64,000 nucleotides of DNA, taken from Coprococcus sp. Its GTDB lineage: Bacteria > Bacillota_A > Clostridia > Lachnospirales > Lachnospiraceae. The notes under the pieces are model-generated. The model did no database searches and was not told the origin of the DNA. It worked only from the letters and a program-made list of their open reading frames with translations. Shown here piece after piece: positions 16,787 to 24,776 of this stretch. The DNA lies in assembly GCA_017624085.1 (NCBI GenBank), contig JAGANU010000008.1, positions 1 to 64,000 of the forward strand, given 5' to 3'. The number at the start of each line of letters is the position of its first letter. Position 1 is the stretch's first letter. Position numbers and translations under genes: made by a program.

Positions 16787-19129
16787 TTATTCTTCTGCCT
16801 TTTCTTCGTTATTCTCATTTTTGCCGGGTGCATTAGGTCCCTGAAGCTTGGATGCTCCTGTTTCCTTAGCAATTACATCTCCCTCTTTAAGACCTGTAAG
16901 AATAATCGTGTCATTCTTTGTGGCCTCTCCTAAGGTTACATATTGCTTTACAATCTCATCACCCTGAATAAGCCATACATAATCATATACGGCAGAATTC
17001 TTCTTGCTGGCCTCCTGATAAATCATGTTATTTGGAATCATAACAACATTCTCGTAGGATACTGTCGGATAACTTATCTTGTAGTATTTTGCTTTAGAAA
17101 ATACTACATCATCATCAGGCTTAATGTAATATAACAGCTCCCCGTCACCGTTACACTTTGTGACATGGATATTACCATCCGAATCTGTCTGTATATACGA
17201 TTTTGCACTGTCTCCGCTTGTACCTACAATGGTTCCGTTTATCTTTTCCTTATCATTACTCTTGTTTACTATTGTAACAGTCTGATTTATTCCAAGGGTT
17301 CCCTCTGATATTTTGAGTGCAAGAATGTTGTTCTCATTGCCGCCTATTGAGCATACAGCCTGACCCTCACTCACTGCCACATCTGTATTTGCCTCCACAG
17401 ACAACACCTTACCATCCTGTTCAGCGTATACACTGATTTTTCCGGTTCCGTCATTGTTCTTATTAAGCTTTTCCTTCTGGGCCGTAAGCTTGTTTATACG
17501 TATGTTGTGCATATATGTGACAAGCTCCTTGTTAAACTGTGCAACATTTCTCTGGCACATAAGCTGCTCTGCCATATATAGGGTATTTTCTGCATCCGTA
17601 GGAGTTGCCTTCGTCTTCTGATAATGTTCAATCTGTCTGTTTAGCTCGATGATCTGATCATCATATTCCTCAAGGTTGTCACTGTAGTTTTGATTCTCAT
17701 CCTGTATCTGGAGCTCTATATCCTTAACTGCTGCAGTTCCTCCGCCACTGTCAATGACGAACAGAAGGTCTCCCTTCTTTACCTTATCACCCTTTTTTAC
17801 ATCAAGTGATACAAATCTTCCATCACACGGTGATGTATAGCTGGTGCTTTCAAGATCCTTCACACTGAAATCCTCTGTTCCCGTTGTCTTTGTGTAGGAA
17901 TCAAGAGCAACCGTATACTCCATGTATTCACTAGGCATTACAGCATCTGATGCATAATATACAAGCTCACCCTCAGAAAGGCCGCTTACAATCTCCACAT
18001 AATTGGCATCACTTGCACCTGTCTCAACATTTCTTCTCTCCTTCTGACTTGTCTCAGTCTTTACATATACAAATGTCTGTCCATTCTCATCGTAAATCGA
18101 ATCCTTACCTACTGTCAGAACATTTTTTGCATCTGATGTACTAAAATACAGTGACACTGAATTGCCAACAGTAAGAATATCCTTAATATTCTTCGCATCC
18201 TTTAACTGAAATCTTGAATACGGCATACTCTGCATACTCTGAGCCATGGCAATCTCCTGATTGGAATAGGTATATTCCACAATATCATACTTTTTGCCGT
18301 TTACCACAGTGTACATATTCTTGTACATGCTATATGTATCCTTCTTGTAGCTTTCACCAGGCAGTTCAATGTATGGCTGAGCATAATCAGATACAACCAC
18401 TACATTTTCTCCTGCTCCCACATTTTTTTCACCGCCATCAAAATGCTTTACATAGGTTACATAGCCGTCCTTTTCTGCCTTAAGCGTGCCGCCATTCTTT
18501 TTGTCCTTATCTTCCTTCTCAGCATCACTTATTTTCTTCATCTCTCTGTTGTAGAGTTCATTTTCATACCTGTTGTTTTCTGCATTTACGGCCTTCTGCA
18601 CTCTTGCATCACTTGCACCTTTTTCGTCGCCGATTTCCTCACAGGCCTTTATCTTCCAGTCAAGCTCAATTTGATTTTGCTCGAATATTTTTTCTTTTAT
18701 ATTGTGACTGTACTTCTTTGCATCAACGCCTGACTCCTCATCAGAGCCCTCTCCTGTGTCGTCCCCTTCTGCATCGCCGCCTGATGACGTGTCAGCCTCT
18801 GCAAGAACATCACCCTTCTTAACCTTGTCACCTATTCCTACATATATCTTATCAAGATCCACAGATTTCTCGAAGAAATAGCAGGTGTCTGTAGGAACAA
18901 TCGTGCCCTTTTTTATTACAACCCTTCCTATATCTCCGTATGTTACAGGTCTGTACGCCTCGTTTGTACTTACAGGCTCTATAAGCTCCGGAATATCCTG
19001 AGCATTCTCTTTTCCACAGCCACTAAGTCCTAATGACAAAACAGCTGACAGGAAAACACAGGCAGCCCTCTTACATATATATTTATTTCTTTTGTGTCCT
19101 TTTACGTCTGATATTATATGTTTTTTCAA
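16787..19129 (-). CDS. Double-length HlyD/RND-type adaptor lipoprotein
   Basis: A 780-residue membrane-fusion-type lipoprotein with lipobox LSGC at about 36-39. It reads as two adaptors in tandem. The first half has a lipoyl-type hairpin (VGIGDKVKKGDVLAEAD) and a helical hairpin near residues 145-215; the second half repeats the plan (LDVKKGDKVKKGDLLFVID, coiled coil about 490-570, then a beta-barrel-like domain). In MacB-like systems adaptors bind the permease outside the membrane. The start is TTG at 19127-19129, overlapping the previous stop, with GGTGG upstream. The doubling is unusual next to the single-length 353-aa adaptor. Confidence 0.88.
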   Translation of the reverse strand: MKKHIISDVKGHKRNKYICKRAACVFLSAVLSLGLSGCGKENAQDIPELIEPVSTNEAYRPVTYGDIGRVVIKKGTIVPTDTCYFFEKSVDLDKIYVGIGDKVKKGDVLAEADTSSGGDAEGDDTGEGSDEESGVDAKKYSHNIKEKIFEQNQIELDWKIKACEEIGDEKGASDARVQKAVNAENNRYENELYNREMKKISDAEKEDKDKKNGGTLKAEKDGYVTYVKHFDGGEKNVGAGENVVVVSDYAQPYIELPGESYKKDTYSMYKNMYTVVNGKKYDIVEYTYSNQEIAMAQSMQSMPYSRFQLKDAKNIKDILTVGNSVSLYFSTSDAKNVLTVGKDSIYDENGQTFVYVKTETSQKERRNVETGASDANYVEIVSGLSEGELVYYASDAVMPSEYMEYTVALDSYTKTTGTEDFSVKDLESTSYTSPCDGRFVSLDVKKGDKVKKGDLLFVIDSGGGTAAVKDIELQIQDENQNYSDNLEEYDDQIIELNRQIEHYQKTKATPTDAENTLYMAEQLMCQRNVAQFNKELVTYMHNIRINKLTAQKEKLNKNNDGTGKISVYAEQDGKVLSVEANTDVAVSEGQAVCSIGGNENNILALKISEGTLGINQTVTIVNKSNDKEKINGTIVGTSGDSAKSYIQTDSDGNIHVTKCNGDGELLYYIKPDDDVVFSKAKYYKISYPTVSYENVVMIPNNMIYQEASKKNSAVYDYVWLIQGDEIVKQYVTLGEATKNDTIILTGLKEGDVIAKETGASKLQGPNAPGKNENNEEKAEE

Positions 19130-20187
19130 TTTACCACCACCTGCTCTCCTTCGCTTAATCCGGATTTAATAATTATGTAGTCATCCACCGTATCTCCAAG
19201 CTGCACCTCAACTGCCTTTCTATAGCCATCTTCATTTACAACATACACATATTTTTTCTCATCAGAGCCTTCAAATACGGACTTCTTATTCACATAGACT
19301 ACATTCTTTACAACAGGCTTTTCGATAATCATGGTAAGCACATCGCCCTCTGTAACTCCTGTCATCTCTGTCATAGGAGAAAATATAAGCTTTTGCATAT
19401 CGGCACCTGTTGATTGGCTGACATATTTCTCGCACTTCGTAAGCTTAAGGCTGAAGGTTGCATCATGAAACTGGGCGTCATATATATCACCGATCTTAAA
19501 CTCATAAGGATCCTCTGTCTCAGCCACATAATCGGAAGAACCCGATTCCACAGTAACAAGTGTATCACCAGGAGGAGCATAACCATACTGAAGCTCCTGG
19601 TTTACATAAGTAACAGTGCCATCCTTCTTTGCAATAACCTGATATTCCTTCATTCGTTCATTCTGTTCCTTTATGTACGTATCAGCCAGCTCCATATCCT
19701 CCTTTGCTGACTCGATATCAACAGAATAATCAGAGTTTGGATCAATCTGGGCAAGCTTTGTATAGTGGTCAATAAGAAGGCTGTCCAGCTCCTTCTGCTC
19801 TGTGTACTCCTTTATCATCTTGTCAATCTCCGTAGCCTTAAACTGGATCAACACATCATCCTTTTTTACTCTGTCTCCCTCTTTAACCTTTACCTCCTGA
19901 ATCATATAGTCTGACTGCTCTATTGAGTAGATTTCACTGCTGTATCCATCTGGCTTAAGCTCCAGAGTAAGTGATGACTGAATATCTCCACACTGTACCT
20001 TCTGAGTGTTAAACTCTATCTTACTGTATGGCTCTATATTTATCTTCGCAGTATCCTTCACCCGGCTTTGGCTGCCACCACATGCAGTAAGCCCCAGGCA
20101 TAGCGTACCGGCAAGAAAAGCTGCAACCAGCCTTCTGCCAAATGCGTTCTTATCACATAAGTCTTTGCCGGAATTCTGTTTTACCAC
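19126..20187 (-). CDS. HlyD-type adaptor lipoprotein, first gene of the export operon
   Basis: A 353-residue adaptor with signal peptide and lipobox LTAC at about 33-36. A split lipoyl motif (VKEGDRVKKDDVLIQFK and KDGTVTYVNQELQYGYAPPG) flanks a short helical hairpin (about 120-185), followed by beta-barrel and C-terminal membrane-proximal domains ending KSGLSEGEQVVVN. GTG start at 20185-20187, eight bases after GGAGG. A short ATG frame between the GGAGG and GTG stops after three codons. It overlaps the next adaptor gene by four bases. Preceded by a good promoter with a dyad (20246-20276). Confidence 0.9.
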   Translation of the reverse strand: MVKQNSGKDLCDKNAFGRRLVAAFLAGTLCLGLTACGGSQSRVKDTAKINIEPYSKIEFNTQKVQCGDIQSSLTLELKPDGYSSEIYSIEQSDYMIQEVKVKEGDRVKKDDVLIQFKATEIDKMIKEYTEQKELDSLLIDHYTKLAQIDPNSDYSVDIESAKEDMELADTYIKEQNERMKEYQVIAKKDGTVTYVNQELQYGYAPPGDTLVTVESGSSDYVAETEDPYEFKIGDIYDAQFHDATFSLKLTKCEKYVSQSTGADMQKLIFSPMTEMTGVTEGDVLTMIIEKPVVKNVVYVNKKSVFEGSDEKKYVYVVNEDGYRKAVEVQLGDTVDDYIIIKSGLSEGEQVVVN

Positions 20188-20245
20188 GGCATTATCCTCC
20201 TATACTTCTAATTCTATCTGTCTTTTTTCTGATTATTCATCTCAG

Positions 20246-20276
20246 ATTTTACCCCTTGAAACTTAATATATCAAGG
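20246..20276 (-). promoter_or_regulatory. Promoter of the export operon with operator-like dyad
   Basis: On the minus strand TTGATA (20269-20274) and TAAAAT (20246-20251) are 17 bases apart, about 60 bases before the first adaptor gene. The six-base arms CCTTGA and TCAAGG (20271-20276 and 20254-20259) face each other across the spacer, overlapping the -35 box. Such placement suits a repressor or a MerR-type activator, but no regulator gene is in the window. Confidence 0.6.
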
Positions 20277-20300
20277 CATTCTCAGTTAGTTAATATTAGT

Positions 20301-20329
20301 TAAAAAAAAAGCAAGACGATATGTCTTGC
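20301..20329 (-). terminator. Terminator downstream of tRNA-Leu
   Basis: GCAAGAC and GTCTTGC form a seven-base stem with a five-base loop, followed by nine T on the minus strand. It ends the tRNA transcript about 50 bases past the tRNA and insulates the export operon promoter. Confidence 0.85.
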
Positions 20330-20380
20330 AAAACTGTGTTCCCGCTAAAGTATATTTCCTACAAAAAGGCAAAAAAAAGA

Positions 20381-20464
20381 TGCGGGAGATGGGACTTGAA
20401 CCCACACGCCGTTTCCAGCACTAGATCCTTAGTCTAGCCTGTCTGCCAATTCCAGCACTCCCGC
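20381..20464 (-). tRNA. tRNA-Leu, anticodon AAG
   Basis: Minus-strand cloverleaf of 84 bases with a seven-base acceptor stem (GCGGGAG / CTCCCGC), discriminator A, a class II long variable arm, T-loop GGTTCAAGTCC, and anticodon stem CTAGA / TCTAG around the loop CTAAGGA, which gives anticodon AAG. CCA is not encoded. It would read CUU (and CUC if A34 is converted to inosine). A clear promoter lies upstream (20525-20553) and a terminator downstream. Confidence 0.95.
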
Positions 20465-20524
20465 ATAGTCCATATTCCGTGGTAAGTCACAACCTCATCT
20501 GCTTTGCTCTCACCAACGAATAAG

Positions 20525-20553
20525 ATAATAACACGGCTAAATATTAAAGTCAA
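20525..20553 (-). promoter_or_regulatory. Promoter of tRNA-Leu
   Basis: On the minus strand TTGACT (20548-20553) and TATTAT (20525-20530) with a 17-base spacer, giving a start point about 54 bases before the mature tRNA. Confidence 0.75.
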
Positions 20554-20620
20554 CACTTTTTTTCAAATCTTTTTTCAAATTTTTGTAAAAATCTGAAAAA
20601 TACTACATATTTAGAAAATA

Positions 20621-20700
20621 TATGCGCCCGGCAAAAGCAAGCTCCCTACCACGTGCCTGTGGTATTGCGATAGCTCTATCTCTTTTTAGCCGGGCGCATA
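20621..20700 (-). other. 80-base structured inverted-repeat element
   Basis: A perfect 12-bp stem (TATGCGCCCGGC at 20621-20632 with GCCGGGCGCATA at 20689-20700) encloses 56 bases that can fold further: TACCAC-n6-GTGGTA inside a GCAA / TTGC pair, and a small GATA / TATC hairpin. It begins 22 bases after the stop of the small gene at 20723. There is no strong T-run after it, so it is not a standard terminator. I match it to no RNA family. It may be a stable 3' UTR structure, a small RNA, or a dispersed genomic repeat. Strand is assigned from the neighbouring gene only. Confidence 0.6.
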
Positions 20701-20722
20701 TATTATAAATTCTATGTGACCA

Positions 20723-21028
20723 TCAGATCTTTATCATATTTGTAAGCTTTCTATCCACATCCTTCATAAGATGCTCCTTAAATGCCGTGTAATACTCATG
20801 AGTAAACTGGGTATACAGAAACTTGTTCCACAGATTACTGCAATATGTACTGTCAAAATCATAATATGAATCCGTATATACTATTCCATTGCTAAACCTT
20901 GTAACATCAAGATATGGTTCCTTTCCCGCATAATTAAGGTGCATAACCAAATTCTTCTGCTCACTACAGCATGCAAATGTCTCCAGGAACATCTTCATCT
21001 GATCCTTCGTAACTCTCTCTACAAACAT
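20723..21028 (-). CDS. Small protein of unknown function
   Basis: A 101-residue soluble protein rich in aromatic residues (DSYYDFDSTYCSNLWNKF) with no motif I recognise. I choose the ATG at 21026-21028 with GGTGG five bases before it; a GTG three codons upstream is nearly on top of a GGGAGG. The length, a plausible Shine-Dalgarno and the lack of any alternative gene in 20701-21184 support it as real. A longer minus-strand frame at 20964-21203 overlaps it and lacks support. Confidence 0.65.
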   Translation of the reverse strand: MFVERVTKDQMKMFLETFACCSEQKNLVMHLNYAGKEPYLDVTRFSNGIVYTDSYYDFDSTYCSNLWNKFLYTQFTHEYYTAFKEHLMKDVDRKLTNMIKI

Positions 21029-21184
21029 GTGTGCCACCTGCCTCCCGTCTTTTATATCCTTTTATACCCCCGGAAAAAGTGTGTTTATTTACCCTTTTCT
21101 CACATGGTATTGTATCATATTTGTATATTTTTTTAAACCCCGAATAACATATGAAAACACCATATTTTATCGAATAACCGCAAA

Positions 21185-21224
21185 CAAAAACTCTCTGCAT
21201 CAAAACTTTGACACAGAGAGTTTC
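21185..21224 (-). terminator. Terminator of the infC-rpmI-rplT operon
   Basis: AACTCTCTG (21189-21197) pairs with CAGAGAGTT (21214-21222); on the minus strand the stem ends in a T-run. It starts about 30 bases after the rplT stop. Confidence 0.88.
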
Positions 21225-21252
21225 TAATAATTCAAATACTTATATCATTCAA

Positions 21253-21609
21253 TTATGATAACTGAGCCTTAGCAACCTCAACAAGCTTCTTAAAGCCCTC
21301 AGCATCGCTGATTGCCATCTCTGAAAGCATCTTTCTGTTGATATCAACACCAGCTAACTTAAGGCCATGCATAAGCTTGCTGTATGAGATGTCATTCATT
21401 CTTGCTGCAGCATTGATACGAGCGATCCAGAGCTGTCTGAACTGTCTCTTTCTCTGCTTTCTGCCGGCATATGAGCTTGTAAGTGCTCTCATAACTGACT
21501 GCTTTGCTACTCTATACTGCTTGCTTCTTGCTCCTCTGTAGCCCTTTGCAAGCTTTAATACCTTATTATGCTTCTGCTTTGCGTTCATTCCGCCTTTAAC
21601 TCTTGCCAT
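21253..21609 (-). CDS. rplT: 50S ribosomal protein L20
   Basis: 118-residue basic protein that binds 23S rRNA early in large-subunit assembly. The N-terminal extension [20 protein letters not shown] and the motif [12 protein letters not shown] are characteristic. In Firmicutes L20 also represses its own operon by binding the leader. It is the third gene of infC-rpmI-rplT, 22 bases after rpmI, with AGGAGGATG-type ribosome binding sequence before the ATG. It is followed by the operon terminator. Confidence 0.98.
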   Translation of the reverse strand: MARVKGGMNAKQKHNKVLKLAKGYRGARSKQYRVAKQSVMRALTSSYAGRKQRKRQFRQLWIARINAAARMNDISYSKLMHGLKLAGVDINRKMLSEMAISDAEGFKKLVEVAKAQLS

Positions 21610-21631
21610 TGGTCTTCATCCTCCTGATCTA

Positions 21632-21829
21632 TTAGATATAAGGTAATATCTTCTTCATTACCTTCTCGTTTGTTGCATCTGTCATTGCAGCCTTTCTAAG
21701 ATTTCTCTTTCTCTTAGTAGACTTCTTTGTTAAGATATGTCTCTTATAAGCTTTCGATCTCTTTAAACCGCCGTTAGCTGTTTTCTTGAAACGCTTAGCT
21801 GCTGCTCTTTTTGTCTTTAATTTAGCCAT
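21632..21829 (-). CDS. rpmI: 50S ribosomal protein L35
   Basis: 65-residue, strongly basic ribosomal protein. It starts [20 protein letters not shown] and carries the [20 protein letters not shown] core of L35. It lies 39 bases after infC and 22 before rplT, the conserved order in bacteria. GGAGGAAGTAAAG precedes the ATG. Confidence 0.98.
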   Translation of the reverse strand: MAKLKTKRAAAKRFKKTANGGLKRSKAYKRHILTKKSTKRKRNLRKAAMTDATNEKVMKKILPYI

Positions 21830-21868
21830 CTTCTTTACTTCCTCCTTGAATTATATGTCTATAATAAT

Positions 21869-22375
21869 TTAACGCTTTTGTGTTAAAAACATTATCATAC
21901 TTCTTCCTTCAAACTTTGCCGGCTTGTCAATAACTGCTATCTCTGCAAGCTTCTCTGCAAAATTATCAAGGATAACCTTTGACTGCTCCACATGTGCAAG
22001 CTCTCTTCCTCTGAATCTGAGAGTAACCTTAACCTTATCGCCATGCTCTAAGAACTTTCTGGCCTGATTGATCTTGGTGTTAAGATCGTTGGAATCTATG
22101 TTTGGTGAAAGTCTTACCTCCTTAACCTCCATAGTCTTCTGCTTCTTCTTAGCTTCCTTCTCTTTTCTAGCCTGTTCATAACGATACTTGCCATAATCTA
22201 CAATCTTACATACAGGTGGCTGCGCCTTTGGTGCTATCTTTACAAGATCAAGTCCTGCCTCCTGAGCCATCTTATATGCATCTCTGGATGACATAATTCC
22301 TATTAGCTGTCCATCCTCACCGATAAGTCTTACCTCTCGGTCCCTAATCTGTTCGTTGATCATTAAATCGCTAAT
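21869..22375 (-). CDS. infC: Translation initiation factor IF-3, AUU start
   Basis: IF-3 binds the 30S subunit, blocks premature 50S joining and proofreads the start codon. The N-domain begins INEQIRDREVRLIG and the C-domain carries VRLSPNIDSNDLNTK and RFRGRELAH, as expected; total 168 aa. I place the start at ATT (22373-22375), because GGAGG at 22385-22389 is nine bases before it, whereas the in-frame ATG four codons later is 21 bases from that GGAGG and has no other site. A non-canonical start on infC is the classical autoregulation device: IF-3 discriminates against its own AUU. First gene of infC-rpmI-rplT. Confidence 0.95.
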   Translation of the reverse strand: MSDLMINEQIRDREVRLIGEDGQLIGIMSSRDAYKMAQEAGLDLVKIAPKAQPPVCKIVDYGKYRYEQARKEKEAKKKQKTMEVKEVRLSPNIDSNDLNTKINQARKFLEHGDKVKVTLRFRGRELAHVEQSKVILDNFAEKLAEIAVIDKPAKFEGRSMIMFLTQKR

Positions 22376-22432
22376 GACTCTCTACCTCCACATTTTAAAT
22401 TCGTGATTATACTATCTATATACCGTCTATGT

Positions 22433-22595
22433 AAAAAAAGAAGTGGATAACAAACTATCCACTTCTTATATTAAAGCATATCGAAACTCAGGCCACGCCT
22501 GTTAAATACTACGCTTAATATGAACCCGAGTCATGTGTAAGCCATGCTAAGGTGAGAGTGGATACTCTGCTTTTTTGTTCTCTGTTTTACACAGC
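22433..22595 (-). promoter_or_regulatory. L20-type leader with transcription attenuator
   Basis: The infC leader ends in a perfect 11-bp stem (AGAAGTGGATA, 22439-22449 on the plus strand, with TATCCACTTCT, 22456-22466) and seven T on the minus strand: an intrinsic terminator before the first gene. An upstream segment around 22556-22565 repeats TATCCACT, so it can pair with the same arm and prevent the terminator. The intervening structured part (CTCACCTTAGC, GACTCGGG, CCTGAGTTTCG) is what I remember of L20 leaders, which mimic the 23S rRNA site of L20. Role: L20 feedback on the operon. Confidence 0.8.
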
Positions 22596-22601
22596 AATAA
22601 T

Positions 22602-22630
22602 AATCTACCACATCACACCTTATGTGTCAA
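22602..22630 (-). promoter_or_regulatory. Promoter of the infC operon
   Basis: On the minus strand, consensus TTGACA (22625-22630), 17-base spacer, TAGATT (22602-22607). It lies between the ppk stop and the L20 leader, giving a leader of roughly 220 bases. Confidence 0.75.
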
Positions 22631-22635
22631 ACACT

Positions 22636-22679
22636 TTTTTAATTATCAGACTCAATACTTTTTAATTATCAGACTCAAT
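22636..22679. repeat. Tandem duplication of the ppk 3' end
   Basis: Twenty-one bases (22636-22656 and 22659-22679) occur twice at a 23-base period. The second copy holds the last codons and stop of ppk; the first lies just beyond the stop, next to the infC promoter, so a copy of the gene end has been duplicated. Confidence 0.9.
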
Positions 22680-24773
22680 TGGAATAAATATTCTCTTATC
22701 AGCCTGTTCCTTAACCGGCTTAACACTCTCCTGCGCCTGCTTTACAAAGTACATCTGGGAATCAATTTTTTCCTTACCTCGCAGATCTAATTTCTCATAG
22801 GAGCCGTCAGGCTGCATAATGTGCGCCTTTAATGTATCTGCCAGCTGAATTCTAAGTATCTCCTTAATCTTGGACTTCAGCTCCACATCCTCAACAGGGA
22901 AGGTAATCTCAACTCTCTTGTCTAGGTTACGAGGCATCCAGTCTGCACTGCCCATATATATATCCTCAAAGCCATCATTGTAGAAATAGAATATTCTTGA
23001 GTGTTCAAGATAATTTCCTACTATTGATCTGACAGAGATATTTTCTGAAAGTCCCGGAACTCCTGCCTTAATACAGCAAATACCTCTTACAATAAGCTCA
23101 ATCTGTACTCCTGCCTTTGAGGCGTCGTAGAGAGCGTTCATTATTACAGGATCGCACAGACTGTTCATCTTTGCTACGATTCTTCCCTTCTTGCCCTGTC
23201 TCGCATTTGACGCTTCTCTGTTTATAAGCATAAGGAACTTATCCTTAAGCCATATTGGAGCTACGGCAAGCTTGTTCCACTTCTTCGGCTCTGAATATCC
23301 TGAAAGCATGTTGAATACGGCTGTGGCATCCTCTCCTATGGCATCACGGCATGTAAGCAGTCCCATGTCTGTATAAAGCTTTGCCGTCTGATCATTGTAG
23401 TTTCCTGTTCCAAGATGGACATATCTCTTTATTCCATCCTCCTCACGTCTGACTACAAGAGCTATCTTGGAGTGGGTCTTCAGTCCAACAAGTCCGTATA
23501 TTACATGACAGCCGGCCTGCTCTAACTTCTTTGCCCATGCAATATTGTTCTCCTCGTCAAATCTTGCCTTAAGCTCAACAAGTACCGTAACCTGCTTGCC
23601 ATTTTCCGCAGCCTGTGCAAGGGCTGCAATAATAGGTGAATTGCCGCTTACACGGTAGAGAGTCTGCTTAATTGCAAGGACATCCGGGTCATTTGCCGCC
23701 TGCTTTATAAACTCAATTACGGGAGTAAACTCATAGTATGGATGGAACAGCAGTATGTCCCCCTTCTTTATCCTGTCAAATATATTGCTATAGTCCTCCA
23801 TGCCCGGTACCGGCTGTGGCTTATAATTCGGATTCTTCAGGTGGTCAAAGCCAGCTATTCCGTACACCTTCATAAGGAAGGTAAGGTCAATAGGTCCATT
23901 GATTTTGTACACAACCTCTTCGCCTACGCCAAGATGCTTCTTAAGCTCCTTTAGAAGCTTCTTGTCCATAGCCTCGTCAACCTCAAGTCTGATTACCTCA
24001 CCCCACTGTCTCTGCTTAAGCTGCTTCTCAATCTCCTTTAAAAGATCCGCTGTTTCCTCCTCGTCAATTGAAAAATCCGCATTCCTCATAATTCTATATG
24101 GATAAGCACACACAATATCATAATTGAGGAACAGCTTATCAAGATTCTTCTCGATTACCTCCTCAAGGAGAATGATCTCTGTAACGTCCTCCTGCTCCGA
24201 TGGCAGTCTTACTATACGCGGAAGCACTGAAGGAACCTGAACGGTAGCTATATCAGTGACATCCTTCTTCTTGTCATATATAAGTGCACCTATATTGAGT
24301 GACTTGTTTCTGACAAGCGGAAATGGTCTTGAGGAGTCCACCGCCATAGGAGTAAGCACCGGATATACGTCCTTCTCAAAGTACTTATCCACGTACTTTG
24401 CCTGTTTAGGCGTCAGGTCTTCATAATGTCTTACAAGCTTTAATCCGTTTTGTACAAGCTGAGGAACAAGAGCTCTATTTAAAGTCTGATACTGGCTCCT
24501 CATAAATTCCTTTGTGCTATCCTGCAGAGCCTCAAGCTGCTCCTTCGGAGTCATTCCCGCTATGTCCTTTTTCGTGTAGCCTGCGTGAACCATATCCATA
24601 AGTGACGCAATTCTTACCATAAAAAACTCATCAAGATTGGATGCCGTGATGCTCAGGAACTTAAGCCTCTCAAAAAGAGGAATATTTCTGTCCTTTGCCT
24701 CCGACAGACATCTCTTGTCAAATTCCAGCCAGCTAAGCTCCCTGTTGTAAAAAATCGAATTCTTTTCTGCCAT
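22662..24773 (-). CDS. ppk: Polyphosphate kinase 1
   Basis: Reversibly transfers the ATP gamma phosphate to polyphosphate. The 703-residue protein has the PPK1 order: N-terminal domain starting FYNRELSWLEFDKR, head domain, then two phospholipase D-like C-terminal domains. The phosphorylated histidine is H434 in GLKTHSKIAL; the second site region (GNYLEHSRIFYF) is also present. It begins three bases after the ppx stop, so kinase and phosphatase are co-translated. The 3' end is tandemly duplicated (22636-22679). Confidence 0.97.
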   Translation of the reverse strand: MAEKNSIFYNRELSWLEFDKRCLSEAKDRNIPLFERLKFLSITASNLDEFFMVRIASLMDMVHAGYTKKDIAGMTPKEQLEALQDSTKEFMRSQYQTLNRALVPQLVQNGLKLVRHYEDLTPKQAKYVDKYFEKDVYPVLTPMAVDSSRPFPLVRNKSLNIGALIYDKKKDVTDIATVQVPSVLPRIVRLPSEQEDVTEIILLEEVIEKNLDKLFLNYDIVCAYPYRIMRNADFSIDEEETADLLKEIEKQLKQRQWGEVIRLEVDEAMDKKLLKELKKHLGVGEEVVYKINGPIDLTFLMKVYGIAGFDHLKNPNYKPQPVPGMEDYSNIFDRIKKGDILLFHPYYEFTPVIEFIKQAANDPDVLAIKQTLYRVSGNSPIIAALAQAAENGKQVTVLVELKARFDEENNIAWAKKLEQAGCHVIYGLVGLKTHSKIALVVRREEDGIKRYVHLGTGNYNDQTAKLYTDMGLLTCRDAIGEDATAVFNMLSGYSEPKKWNKLAVAPIWLKDKFLMLINREASNARQGKKGRIVAKMNSLCDPVIMNALYDASKAGVQIELIVRGICCIKAGVPGLSENISVRSIVGNYLEHSRIFYFYNDGFEDIYMGSADWMPRNLDKRVEITFPVEDVELKSKIKEILRIQLADTLKAHIMQPDGSYEKLDLRGKEKIDSQMYFVKQAQESVKPVKEQADKRIFIPIESDN

Positions 24774-24776
24774 ATA

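Noticed and set aside
20964..21203. 79-aa minus-strand frame overlapping the 101-aa gene
   Set aside because: No ribosome site near its ATG, and it overlaps the better-supported small gene in another frame.
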